Program-made: the position numbers and the translations under genes
The notes under the pieces: generated by a model
Told to the model about the DNA's origin: nothing
Seen by the model: the letters and a program-made list of their open reading frames with translations, nothing else
The model's database searches: none
Part shown: positions 15,934-24,065 of the stretch, one piece after another
Numbering within the stretch: position 1 is the first letter of the stretch
Layout: each line of letters starts with the position of its first letter
DNA from: Burkholderiales bacterium
GTDB lineage: Bacteria; Pseudomonadota; Gammaproteobacteria; Burkholderiales; SG8-41
DNA: 64,000 bases
Direction of reading: 5' to 3'
Assembly (NCBI GenBank): GCA_019744975.1
Contig: JAIETP010000010.1
Span: 62,001-126,000, forward strand

Positions 15934-18507
15934 TCAGGATACAGCGGTATCAGCTCGGGGTTTGGGTTTGGCCGTCAGTGTACCAAGGCAAAGCCGGATG
16001 GCCTTGGCCATCTGCTCGCCGTTCTGGTAGCGCTGATCGGGATCCTTGGCCAATGCCTTGTTGGTGATCGCCGCCACGCACGCCGGCAACTCAGGCTTTA
16101 CCTTGCGGATATCAAGATGGGCTTCGTTGGCGATCTTGAACATCAGCTGCGCCATTGATTCGCCCTGGAAAGGCAGGCTGCCGCTCAGCATCTGGTAGAG
16201 CATGACGCCCAGCGAAAACAGGTCGGAGCGCCCTTCCACTTTTTTCCCGGCCAGTTGTTCCGGCGACATGTAGGACGGGGTGCCAAGCACCATGCCGGTC
16301 TTGGTTTTGGAGGAATCGGTCACCCGCGCAATGCCGAAATCGGTCACTTTCGGCGTGTCGCTTTCCGGCTCGTACATGATGTTCGCCGGCTTGATGTCGC
16401 GATGCACGACATTCTGCAGGTGTGCGTAACCCAGCGCTTCGGCCACGCGGGCAACAATCGACAGCACCTGCGGCACCGGCAGCAGTGCATCGGGTTTGGT
16501 GAACGGCGCCAGATCGCGGCCTTTGAGGAATTCCATCGCGATATACGCCAGATCGTGTTCTTCGCCGGCGTCATAAATGGTGACGATATTGGGGTGTGTC
16601 AGGCGGCCGGCGGTTTCCGCTTCGCGGAAGAAACGCTCCTTGACCTCCGCCAGTTCATCACCCTCGAACTCCTGCGACAGCGCCATGGTCTTGATCGCCA
16701 CCACGCGGCCGATCTTGGGATCCTTGCCGAGGTAAACCACGCCCATCGCACCCTTGCCGAGTTCTTTCTCAACCTGATAACGGCCAAGCATCGGTTTTTC
16801 CATGCCGCCGCCGGCAAGCATCATGGTGCCTCCCGGATGTCCCTGGGCGCCGCCAAGGATCACGGTCTCGGACAGCGCTTTCGCGCGCGTCAGCCTTTGT
16901 TCGAGGTCGCGGAACTTGGGATTGAATTCAGCCATGTACTGGAACACCGACTCGGCCTTGTTGAACTGACGCTTGCGTTCGAAATCCAGCGCCAGGGCAT
17001 AGAGATTTTCCATCAAGGGATCAGCCAGCGGACATTGCCGGAACTTGTCCCAGGCCAGATCGAGCTGTCCCTGGGCCTGGTAGGCAATGCCCAGCATGCG
17101 GTTGGACTCCGCGGACTCGGCATCGGATTTTTCCTTGCCGCGCTCGGTGACCAGGAAACGTTTGGTGGTCAGCGCGGCGTAACCCACCGCCAGCAGCGCC
17201 ACCGAAGCCATCAGCTGGATCCAGGTCAGTTGCGTCACCATCAATCCGAAATGCGCTCCAATCAATGCCACACCGATCACCAGGCTGAATACCGCGGCGA
17301 TTCCGGCTTTTAATCGCGGCAGCAGCAGGATCAGATACAGCGCCACCAGAAAAAACACTCCGAGCTGCACCCAGATGCCCCAGGACGGCGAGACAAAAAA
17401 ATGTTCGCCGAGGATGCTCGAAACGGTATGCGCCAGGGTCAGCACCGGCGGTGTTGCCGGCGATGCCGGCGTAACCTGCGCCGTACCCAGACCGGCGGCA
17501 GTGGCGCCGATCAGCACGATCTTGTCCTGGAATTTGGCGGCCGGCACCTTGCCGCTCAGCACGTCGAAAAAAGAATCCACCGGAAACGCCGACCGGCCGT
17601 CGCGATCGGCATAAAAGAAGGTATGCATGCGCAGTTCGGCATCCGTGCGCACCCGCAGTTTGCCGATTTGCAGCGCTTCGCCCCAGGCCGGCTTGATGTC
17701 GGCAACACCGAGGTTCAGGCTGCGCGCCGCCACCACCACCGACAAGGCCGGAAACACCTGGTCGTAATAACGCACCAGCAGCGGCTCCGAACGCACCGCG
17801 CCATCGACATCGATATCGGCGTTCAGGTGTCCGATGCCGGCAACCGCCGACCCCAGTTCGGCTACCGGATACAGGGGAAACACGCCCGGGGGCGGCAGGG
17901 GATCCGCACCGCGCGGCCCGTGCATGCCGCTGGCCAGCACGTAGGACGGCAGCGGTTTGTCCGGATTGCCCTGGGGTTCGCTCAGTTGCTGAAACACCAG
18001 CGGCAGCACGACATTGCCGGCCGCTTTCATGCTGCCGGCCAGTTTGCGATCGGTATTGAGCGCCTGCTCGGCTTCGGTCAGTACCGCACCGATCCGCGCC
18101 AGCCCCTCGTGGGCGCCGGCCGCCTTGGGATCGGTCGCGCCCTGGGCGCTCAATTCATTGTGCAGATTCAGCAGTTTTTCGACATAGACCAGCCCGGCAT
18201 CACGCTGCGGCTCGAAAAAAAATGTGGTGTTGGCAATGACCTTGGCTTTGGCGCCGGCCAGCAGATCAATCATGCGGGCATGGACATCACGCGACCAGGG
18301 CCAGCGCCCGATATTGGCGATGCTGGCATCGTCGATAGCGATGACGGCGATCCGGTCGGACGGCGAGCGGGCGGCGGCCTGGACACCAAGGTCGTAAGCC
18401 TTGCGTTCCAGGCTCTGGATCAGGTCGCCACGTGCCGCGATCAGCATGATCACGGCGACGACGAACCCGATAAACCAGTCAGCCTTCCAGAAACCCAGCT
18501 TTTTCAT
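15934..18507 (-). CDS. CHASE2-domain Ser/Thr protein kinase
   Basis: 857 aa. A short cytoplasmic start, one transmembrane helix, an extracytoplasmic CHASE2 sensor (about 30-370) and about three transmembrane helices come first. A TPR-like stretch (about 470-560) leads to a Hanks-type kinase domain (about 570-840). Catalytic motifs are complete: glycine loop GKGAMG, Lys in VAIKTM, HRDIKPANIMYE, DFGIARV and GTPSYMSPEQ. It is the first gene of the signalling operon. The cyclase two genes downstream of the phosphatase has the same sensor type, suggesting two outputs from one class of signal. Confidence 0.92.
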   Translation of the reverse strand: MKKLGFWKADWFIGFVVAVIMLIAARGDLIQSLERKAYDLGVQAAARSPSDRIAVIAIDDASIANIGRWPWSRDVHARMIDLLAGAKAKVIANTTFFFEPQRDAGLVYVEKLLNLHNELSAQGATDPKAAGAHEGLARIGAVLTEAEQALNTDRKLAGSMKAAGNVVLPLVFQQLSEPQGNPDKPLPSYVLASGMHGPRGADPLPPPGVFPLYPVAELGSAVAGIGHLNADIDVDGAVRSEPLLVRYYDQVFPALSVVVAARSLNLGVADIKPAWGEALQIGKLRVRTDAELRMHTFFYADRDGRSAFPVDSFFDVLSGKVPAAKFQDKIVLIGATAAGLGTAQVTPASPATPPVLTLAHTVSSILGEHFFVSPSWGIWVQLGVFFLVALYLILLLPRLKAGIAAVFSLVIGVALIGAHFGLMVTQLTWIQLMASVALLAVGYAALTTKRFLVTERGKEKSDAESAESNRMLGIAYQAQGQLDLAWDKFRQCPLADPLMENLYALALDFERKRQFNKAESVFQYMAEFNPKFRDLEQRLTRAKALSETVILGGAQGHPGGTMMLAGGGMEKPMLGRYQVEKELGKGAMGVVYLGKDPKIGRVVAIKTMALSQEFEGDELAEVKERFFREAETAGRLTHPNIVTIYDAGEEHDLAYIAMEFLKGRDLAPFTKPDALLPVPQVLSIVARVAEALGYAHLQNVVHRDIKPANIMYEPESDTPKVTDFGIARVTDSSKTKTGMVLGTPSYMSPEQLAGKKVEGRSDLFSLGVMLYQMLSGSLPFQGESMAQLMFKIANEAHLDIRKVKPELPACVAAITNKALAKDPDQRYQNGEQMAKAIRLCLGTLTAKPKPRADTAVS

Positions 18508-18769
18508 CCCTTTTGCGCCCGTTCCGCTTGTTTTTTTGTTTCTGCTGAATGACTTAACGACGGAGTTTCACAGATTTTACGATATCCACCTCTAAACATT
18601 ATGTTTTTTTGAGGACTTAGTGCCAAAGGTCACAGGCCATGGTCATTCGTCCGACCGCCGGTCGCAGCGCACCGACAAACGTGCCGTTTCAACCCCGGGC
18701 GTCCGTGCCGAAACCGGTTTACCAAAGAAATTATCAATAAAAACAAATACTTACTTAACAGCAAAAGAA
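18508..18769. other. Intergenic region between kinase operon and formyl-THF hydrolase gene
   Basis: No credible gene in about 260 bp. It must hold the promoter of the minus-strand kinase operon (right of 18507) and contains copy 3 of the dispersed motif. I see no clear sigma-70 or sigma-54 hexamers. Confidence 0.5.
18732..18753 (+). repeat. Dispersed IHF-like motif, copy 3
   Basis: TATCAATAAAA then ACAAATACTTA on the plus strand. The core AAACAAATACTTA differs from WATCAANNNNTTR at one base. It is intergenic, upstream of the kinase operon and beside a terminator. Confidence 0.7.
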
Positions 18770-18793
18770 AAGGCCACGCTTCAGCGTGGCCTT
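18770..18793 (-). terminator. Intrinsic terminator of the frc / formyltransferase-like unit
   Basis: AAGGCCACGC (18770-18779) and GCGTGGCCTT (18784-18793) form a 10-bp stem over a TTCA loop. On the minus strand the stem is followed by UUUUCUUUUGC. It lies 22 bp past the stop of the formyl-THF hydrolase-like gene. Confidence 0.85.
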
Positions 18794-18814
18794 GGGCGGA
18801 AATGACCTTGTGAC

Positions 18815-19753
18815 TCAGGTGCCGAGCAGCGCGCCTTTTGCCAAACCGTTGGCGCGTGCAAAATCGCCACCCGACAGCTTTTTACCGTCTTCGCCGCGGG
18901 CACGCAGCACTTCGATCACGCCACCCTGTGCCGTGACCTTGAAACTGCCTTCGGTGACTTCGGAGACTTCACCGATTTTGCCGGCGACATCGACAAAACG
19001 GCGGAACAGGTGTTTGCGCGCATCAAAAATCTGCACTTTTTTGCCGTTCAGCGTGGTCCATGCACCCGGCGCCGGATTGGTGCCGCGAATCACGTTGTAG
19101 ACAAAATCGACATGATGGGCCCAATGGATCTGCGCTTCGCCGGCGCGGCACCAGCCTTCGTAACTCGCCTTGGATTCGTCCTGCACCGTTTCCTTGTGTT
19201 TACCGGCAAACACCAGATCGGCGGCTTCCAGCATGGCTTTGACGCCCATCGGGAACAGCTTGTTGAAATAAACCTCGCCGATGGTTTCGTCGGGGCCGAT
19301 GTCGCAGGTTTTCTGCAGGATCACCGGACCTTCGTCGAGGCCTTCGTTCGGACGAAAGATCGTCAACCCAGTCTTGGTATCGCCGCGGATGATCGGCCAG
19401 TTGATCGACGACGGGCCGCGGTACAGCGGCAACAACGACGGGTGGTACTGGATCATGCCGAGGCGCGGCAGCTGCACGAAGGTATCCGGCGCAAACTGCA
19501 GCACATAGGCCATCACGCCGATGTCGACGTTCAGTGACTTCAGTGCATCGTGCGCTTCCGGCACCCGCAACGACGGGAACTGGAACACCTTCAGGCCATG
19601 CGCTTCGGCGGCGGTGCGCAGCGGATCAGCCTTGGCACCCGGTTTTTCCGGTGCGCAGAACACACCGGCCACCTCGTCCTTTCGTGCAAGAAAAGCTTCC
19701 AGCACTTCCTTGCCGAAATCCTGCTGTCCGATGATTGCTATTTTCATTTTCAA
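18815..19753 (-). CDS. 10-formyltetrahydrofolate hydrolase-like protein (formyltransferase fold)
   Basis: 312 aa. The start is MKIAIIGQQDFGKEV-like and the active-site region reads HPSLLPLYRGPSSINW with a later LDEGPVILQKTCDI. Both the size and motifs (ADPL, INWPIIRGD, WIRG-like YNVIRGTNPAPGAW) fit the stand-alone N-terminal hydrolase domain of ALDH1L1 better than methionyl-tRNA formyltransferase. It would release formate and THF from 10-formyl-THF, or transfer a formyl group. It lies 30 bp downstream of formyl-CoA transferase on the same strand, tying it to oxalate/formate metabolism. Exact substrate is inferred. Confidence 0.7.
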   Translation of the reverse strand: MKMKIAIIGQQDFGKEVLEAFLARKDEVAGVFCAPEKPGAKADPLRTAAEAHGLKVFQFPSLRVPEAHDALKSLNVDIGVMAYVLQFAPDTFVQLPRLGMIQYHPSLLPLYRGPSSINWPIIRGDTKTGLTIFRPNEGLDEGPVILQKTCDIGPDETIGEVYFNKLFPMGVKAMLEAADLVFAGKHKETVQDESKASYEGWCRAGEAQIHWAHHVDFVYNVIRGTNPAPGAWTTLNGKKVQIFDARKHLFRRFVDVAGKIGEVSEVTEGSFKVTAQGGVIEVLRARGEDGKKLSGGDFARANGLAKGALLGT

Positions 19754-19783
19754 TCCTCTGTAAATCCCGCGCTGTTACCGAGA

Positions 19784-21052
19784 TTATTTTTTCTTCGGCG
19801 GCGCGCTGAACGCGCCGGCGGTTTTCAGCTTGCCGATCTGTTCGTCGCCGTATCCCAGCACGTCCTTCAGCACTTCATCGGTGTGTTCGCCAAGTAGCGG
19901 CGAGCGTTTGATCACCGCGGGCGACGCGGACAGCTTGATCGGCATGCCGACGTTCCACCACTTGCCGCGCTGCGGATGGTCGAGTTCGACATACATGTCG
20001 CGGCCGCGGATATGTTCGTCGTTGGCCAGATCCTCGGTGGACATGATCGGCCCGCAGGGCACATCCAGCGGATTGAGGATGGCCATGAATTCGCGTTTGG
20101 TGTATTTCTCCGCGAACTTGGTGATCAGGGTCCACATCAGTTGCTGGTTCTTGCGGCGCTCGCCAATGGTGGCGAACTGGGGATCGGCGGCCAGACCCGG
20201 CATGCCGAGATCAGGTCCGATGCGTTTCGCCAGTGCATCCCACACCGCTTCCTGCACCACGATGTAAAGCCAGTCGTTGGCGCCATGCGGTTTGCAGTGG
20301 ATCGCATTGCCGAGCTGGCCGCCGCCGGAATCATTACCGGCGCGCGGCACTTCACCCATGTTCTGGTAAGTCGGCACCGAATACTCGGCCAGGGACTGCC
20401 GGGTCAGCCGCTGGTGATCGCGCCATTTGACACGGCACAGGTTCATCACGCCGTCCATCATCGCGACCTCGACATACTGGCCCTGACCGGTGCGATTCGC
20501 CTGATGCAGCGCGGCCAGGAGGCCGATCGCCAAGTGCAGCCCCGTGCCGGAATCGCCGATCTGCGCACCGGTGACAAACGGCGGGCCGTCGGGCACGCCC
20601 GTCGTGCTCATCGCGCCACCCATCGCCTGCGCCACGTTTTCGTAGGCCTTGAACTCGGCATACGGCCCGCTCGAACCGAAACCCTTGATCGAGCCCATGA
20701 CGATCTTCGGATTGATCTCGTGGATTTTTTCCCAGGTGAAGCCGAAACGGTCGAGTACGCCGGGACCGAAGTTTTCCATCACGATGTCGCATTGTTTCAG
20801 CAAATCAACGAATACCGTCTTGCCTTCAGCCGATTTCATGTTGACCGTGATTGACCGTTTGTTGCAGTTCAACATGGTGAAATACAGGCTGTCCGCGTTT
20901 GGCACGTCACGCAACTGGCCGCGCGTTGCGTCACCCTGCGGCGGCTCGAACTTGATGACGTCGGCGCCCATCCATGCCAGCAACTGCGAGCAGGTCGGCC
21001 CGGCTTGCACATGGGTCATGTCAAGAATACGAACACCCTTCAAAGCTTCCAT
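19784..21052 (-). CDS. frc: Formyl-CoA:oxalate CoA-transferase
   Basis: 422 aa, class III CoA-transferase close in length to Oxalobacter Frc (428 aa). The start MEALKGVRILDMTHVQAGP was chosen because family members begin there. The catalytic Asp is in the QIGDSGTGLHLAIG segment, and the flexible glycine loop appears as NDSGGGQ. It swaps CoA from formyl-CoA to oxalate, giving oxalyl-CoA and formate. Oxalyl-CoA decarboxylase is encoded 1.1 kb away on the other strand. A TTGAC-N4-GTCAA box lies 110 bp upstream. The Lys-rich C-terminus (SAPPKKK) is unusual. Confidence 0.9.
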   Translation of the reverse strand: MEALKGVRILDMTHVQAGPTCSQLLAWMGADVIKFEPPQGDATRGQLRDVPNADSLYFTMLNCNKRSITVNMKSAEGKTVFVDLLKQCDIVMENFGPGVLDRFGFTWEKIHEINPKIVMGSIKGFGSSGPYAEFKAYENVAQAMGGAMSTTGVPDGPPFVTGAQIGDSGTGLHLAIGLLAALHQANRTGQGQYVEVAMMDGVMNLCRVKWRDHQRLTRQSLAEYSVPTYQNMGEVPRAGNDSGGGQLGNAIHCKPHGANDWLYIVVQEAVWDALAKRIGPDLGMPGLAADPQFATIGERRKNQQLMWTLITKFAEKYTKREFMAILNPLDVPCGPIMSTEDLANDEHIRGRDMYVELDHPQRGKWWNVGMPIKLSASPAVIKRSPLLGEHTDEVLKDVLGYGDEQIGKLKTAGAFSAPPKKK

Positions 21053-21162
21053 TCTGATCTCCAAAAATTCCGTGGCAGACGACAGGCTGTGGCCCGTTTT
21101 TCTGATTGTTGATTGTACATAACGAGAGGCGGCCACTATAGGTAATGACCACCCTGCCGGCC

Positions 21163-21176
21163 TTGACCGGAGTCAA
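21163..21176. promoter_or_regulatory. Crp/Fnr-type box between frc and the regulator gene
   Basis: TTGACCGGAGTCAA has perfect 5-bp arms (TTGAC, GTCAA) around CGGA. It is placed to control both divergent genes, frc and the Crp/Fnr regulator. It differs from the E. coli FNR box (TTGAT-N4-ATCAA) by one symmetric base pair. Confidence 0.7.
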
Positions 21177-21262
21177 GATTCCATTCCGATAATTTACGTA
21201 AAATAAACAAATAGTTATAAAATTCAAACACCTGCTTCCCGCAACCCCGCCATTCACCAGCC

Positions 21263-21871
21263 ATGACCCAGCTCGCGCTGCATCCCCAGTCCAAAATCAT
21301 CCGTCTGCAATTGCGGCAAAACATGGTTTTGCAAAATCTCAGCGTCGCACAGTGGAATGAATTCGAGCCGCTGCTGGAAATTACCGACTACGTCAAGGGC
21401 GAAACCCTGGAACTCCAGGGTACACACGCCATGGAGCAGTATTTCATCATTGACGGCATCCTGAAACGGACCGTTTCCAATGCGCAGGGCAAGGAAATGA
21501 TTCTGCGTTTTGCCGCTGAAAGCGACATCGACACCAGTTACGCCGCCTGGCGCCTGAAAACGCCGATGCCGTATTCGATCCGCGCCGTCACCCGTGTGCG
21601 GGCCGCCAAGCTGTCGATGCTGCAGTGGGCCGCCTTTCTCGAACGGCATGCCAAAATAAAGGGCGAGTTCGAGCTGGAAGTCATGCGGCTGATGAGCGAA
21701 GTCATGGCGCATACCATCACCCTGCATCTGCTCAATGCGCCGGGGCGGGTGCAGCGTTTCATGCGCAAAAACACCGAACTCGCCGAGCGGCTGCCGAAAA
21801 AGGAGCTGGCCTCCTACCTCAACCTGTCGCCGGAAACGCTGAGCCGCCTGAAGCGTCGCGGCAAAATCTAG
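21263..21871 (+). CDS. Crp/Fnr-family transcriptional regulator without cysteines
   Basis: 202 aa. An N-terminal cyclic-nucleotide-binding-like beta-roll (about 20-130) and dimer helix lead to a C-terminal helix-turn-helix, LPKKELASYLNLSPETLSRLKRR. The recognition helix has the E-x-x-S-R pattern of FNR, which reads TTGA half-sites. No Cys is present, so it cannot carry an FNR-type iron-sulfur cluster. The cAMP-binding residues of CRP are not evident, so the signal is unknown, perhaps an oxalate or formate metabolite. The gene sits between frc and oxc, both preceded by TTGAC-N4-GTCAA boxes. Confidence 0.85.
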   Translation: MTQLALHPQSKIIRLQLRQNMVLQNLSVAQWNEFEPLLEITDYVKGETLELQGTHAMEQYFIIDGILKRTVSNAQGKEMILRFAAESDIDTSYAAWRLKTPMPYSIRAVTRVRAAKLSMLQWAAFLERHAKIKGEFELEVMRLMSEVMAHTITLHLLNAPGRVQRFMRKNTELAERLPKKELASYLNLSPETLSRLKRRGKI

Positions 21872-21897
21872 CCCATGGCGCCATATGGCATAAAACG

Positions 21898-21939
21898 CGG
21901 GGTCATTTGATGCGTTGCAATACCCATCAAATGACCCCG
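21898..21939. repeat. Perfect 15-bp inverted repeat after the regulator gene
   Basis: CGGGGTCATTTGATG (21898-21912) and CATCAAATGACCCCG (21925-21939) are perfectly complementary around a 12-bp loop. No T-run follows, so it is not a canonical terminator. It begins 26 bp after the regulator stop. It could be an unconventional terminator or an operator. Confidence 0.7.
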
Positions 21940-21978
21940 GTGATATGAAGGCTAAATCGGCCCGCCCGCTTCCGAAAA

Positions 21979-21992
21979 TTGACCGGGGTCAA
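21979..21992. promoter_or_regulatory. Crp/Fnr-type box upstream of oxc
   Basis: TTGACCGGGGTCAA has perfect 5-bp arms around CGGG. It lies about 225 bp upstream of the oxc start. The rest of the 345-bp gap (21872-22216) holds the inverted repeat above and a weak ATTACGGC/GCCGTAAAT pair; I see no gene in it. Confidence 0.7.
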
Positions 21993-22216
21993 GAGTGGAT
22001 TTATACCCTTCCCCCTATGATTCACCGCTTAAATTACGGCCACATTTAGATGGCTTGGATCTGCCGTAAATCGAGGAAATTCGTCGAGAAAATTGATCGG
22101 GAAATCCGGCCATGAGTCCGGCCGCTCCCCTTAGACCATTTTCACGGCGGGCATCACAGATCTAACCGGTAAAAACACTTGTTCAATTGACGGCATAAAC
22201 GCCAGAGCATCTCAAC

Positions 22217-23953
22217 ATGACAACTGACACGCAAGCACAGGAACAGACCGACGGCTTTAATCTGGTGATCGATGCACTGAAACTCAACGGCATCGACACC
22301 ATCTTCGGTCTGCCCGGCATCCCGATCACCGATCTCACCCGCAAGATACAGGCTGCGGGCATGCGCATGATTTCCTTCCGCCATGAGCAGAACGCCGGCA
22401 ATGCCGCCGCGATCGCCGGATTCCTGACACAAAAACCCGGCATCTGCCTGACGGTGTCCGCCCCCGGCTTCCTCAATGGCCTGAACGCACTGACCAACGC
22501 CACCACCAACTGCTTTCCGATGATCCTGATCAGCGGCTCCAGCGAGCGCGAGATTGTCGACCTGCAGCAGGGTGACTACGAAGAAATGGACCAGCTGGCC
22601 ATCGCCAAACCGCTGTGCAAGGCGGCTTTCCGTGTGCTGAATGCCGAAGACATCGGCATCGGCATCGCGCGCGCCATCCGCGCTGCCGTCTCCGGCCGTC
22701 CGGGCGGCGTCTACCTCGACCTGCCGGCCAAACTCTTCGCGCAAAGCATGGACGCTGCCGCGGGCAAAGCCTCGCTGATCAAGGTGGTTGATCCGGCGCC
22801 GCGCCAGATTCCGGCACCGGATGCGGTGCAGCGCGCGCTCAATTTGCTGAAAACCGCCAAACGTCCGCTGATCATACTGGGCAAAGGTGCCGCCTATGCC
22901 CAGGCCGACGCCGACATCCGCGCTTTGGTCGAAAAAACCGGCATCCCCTACCTGCCGATGTCGATGGCCAAGGGCCTGCTGCCCGACAACCATAAACAGT
23001 CGGCGGCGGCTGCACGCTCCTATGTGCTGCCCGAAGCAGACGTCGTGGTGCTGATCGGCGCACGACTCAACTGGCTCTTGTCACACGGCAAGGGCAAGAC
23101 CTGGGGCGGCAAGGACCACAAGGCCTGGGGCGGCCAGAAGTATGTCCAGATCGACATTTCGCCGCAGGAAGCAGACAGCAATGTGCGCATCGATGCACCG
23201 GTGGTCGGTGATATAGGCTCCTGCGTATCGGCGATGCTTGACGGCATCAATGCCGCGGGCGCCGGCTGGCCTGCACCGTCCGCGGACTGGCTGGGCGCCA
23301 TCGACGAACGCAAGACCAAAAACATCGCGAAAATGGCCGAGACCCTGGCCAAAAATCCTTCGCCGATGAATTTCCACAGCGCGCTGAACGTGATGCGCGA
23401 TATCGTCAAGGCCAACCCGGACGCGATGCTGGTCAACGAAGGCGCCAACGCGCTGGACTTCACGCGCAGCATTGTCGACATGTACAAGCCGCGCAAGCGC
23501 CTCGACGTCGGCACCTGGGGCGTGATGGGCATCGGCATGGGTTTTGCCGTCGCCGCAGCCGTGGTCAGCGGCCAGCCGGTGATCGCAGTGGAAGGCGACA
23601 GCGCTTTCGGTTTCTCCGGCATGGAAGTCGAGACCATCTGCCGCTACAACCTGCCGGTGTGCGTGGTGGTGATGAACAACAACGGCGTTTACAAGGGCAC
23701 CGACGTCAATCCGACTGGCGGCCCCGATGTGGCGCCCACGGTGTTCGTCAAGGGCGCGCGTTACGACAAGATGATGGAGGCCTTTGGCGGTGTCGGTGTG
23801 CATGCCACGACTCCGGCGGAGCTGCGCAAGGCGGTGGAAGAAGCCGTGCGTTCACGCAAACCCACGCTGATCAACGCCGTCATCGATGAAACCGCAGGCA
23901 CCGAAAGCGGTCGTATCACCAGCCTCAATCCGACGGCGGCAAAAAAGAAATAA
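22217..23953 (+). CDS. oxc: Oxalyl-CoA decarboxylase (thiamine diphosphate enzyme)
   Basis: 578 aa. The N-terminal pyrimidine-binding domain has the catalytic Glu in [16 protein letters not shown]. The C-terminal thiamine-pyrophosphate motif is [19 protein letters not shown] with the closing [30 protein letters not shown] near residue 110 is typical of Oxc and separates it from acetolactate synthases. It converts oxalyl-CoA to formyl-CoA and CO2; formyl-CoA is then the CoA donor for Frc. The ribosome-binding site is weak. A strong hairpin terminator follows 18 bp after the stop. Confidence 0.93.
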   Translation: MTTDTQAQEQTDGFNLVIDALKLNGIDTIFGLPGIPITDLTRKIQAAGMRMISFRHEQNAGNAAAIAGFLTQKPGICLTVSAPGFLNGLNALTNATTNCFPMILISGSSEREIVDLQQGDYEEMDQLAIAKPLCKAAFRVLNAEDIGIGIARAIRAAVSGRPGGVYLDLPAKLFAQSMDAAAGKASLIKVVDPAPRQIPAPDAVQRALNLLKTAKRPLIILGKGAAYAQADADIRALVEKTGIPYLPMSMAKGLLPDNHKQSAAAARSYVLPEADVVVLIGARLNWLLSHGKGKTWGGKDHKAWGGQKYVQIDISPQEADSNVRIDAPVVGDIGSCVSAMLDGINAAGAGWPAPSADWLGAIDERKTKNIAKMAETLAKNPSPMNFHSALNVMRDIVKANPDAMLVNEGANALDFTRSIVDMYKPRKRLDVGTWGVMGIGMGFAVAAAVVSGQPVIAVEGDSAFGFSGMEVETICRYNLPVCVVVMNNNGVYKGTDVNPTGGPDVAPTVFVKGARYDKMMEAFGGVGVHATTPAELRKAVEEAVRSRKPTLINAVIDETAGTESGRITSLNPTAAKKK

Positions 23954-23970
23954 CAAAAAAACCAGGCCAC

Positions 23971-24010
23971 AAAAAATCCGGCCCGGGCATCTGCCCGGGC
24001 CGGATTTTTT
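23971..24010. terminator. Bidirectional intrinsic terminator between oxc and tctA
   Basis: A long stem of TCCGGCCCGGGC with GCCCGGGCCGGA is flanked by A6 on the left and T7 on the right. It can stop oxc transcripts on the plus strand and tctA transcripts on the minus strand. Confidence 0.9.
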
Positions 24011-24065
24011 TACGACTGCCGCAAGTCCTGAACAACCGCGGAGAGCTTCAATCCGCACGTCCCGC

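Noticed and set aside
21196-21217. Possible tenth motif copy (ends in AAACAAATAGTTA) ahead of the regulator gene
   Set aside because: Only the 3' half matches; the 5' half is unrelated, so I left it out of the set.
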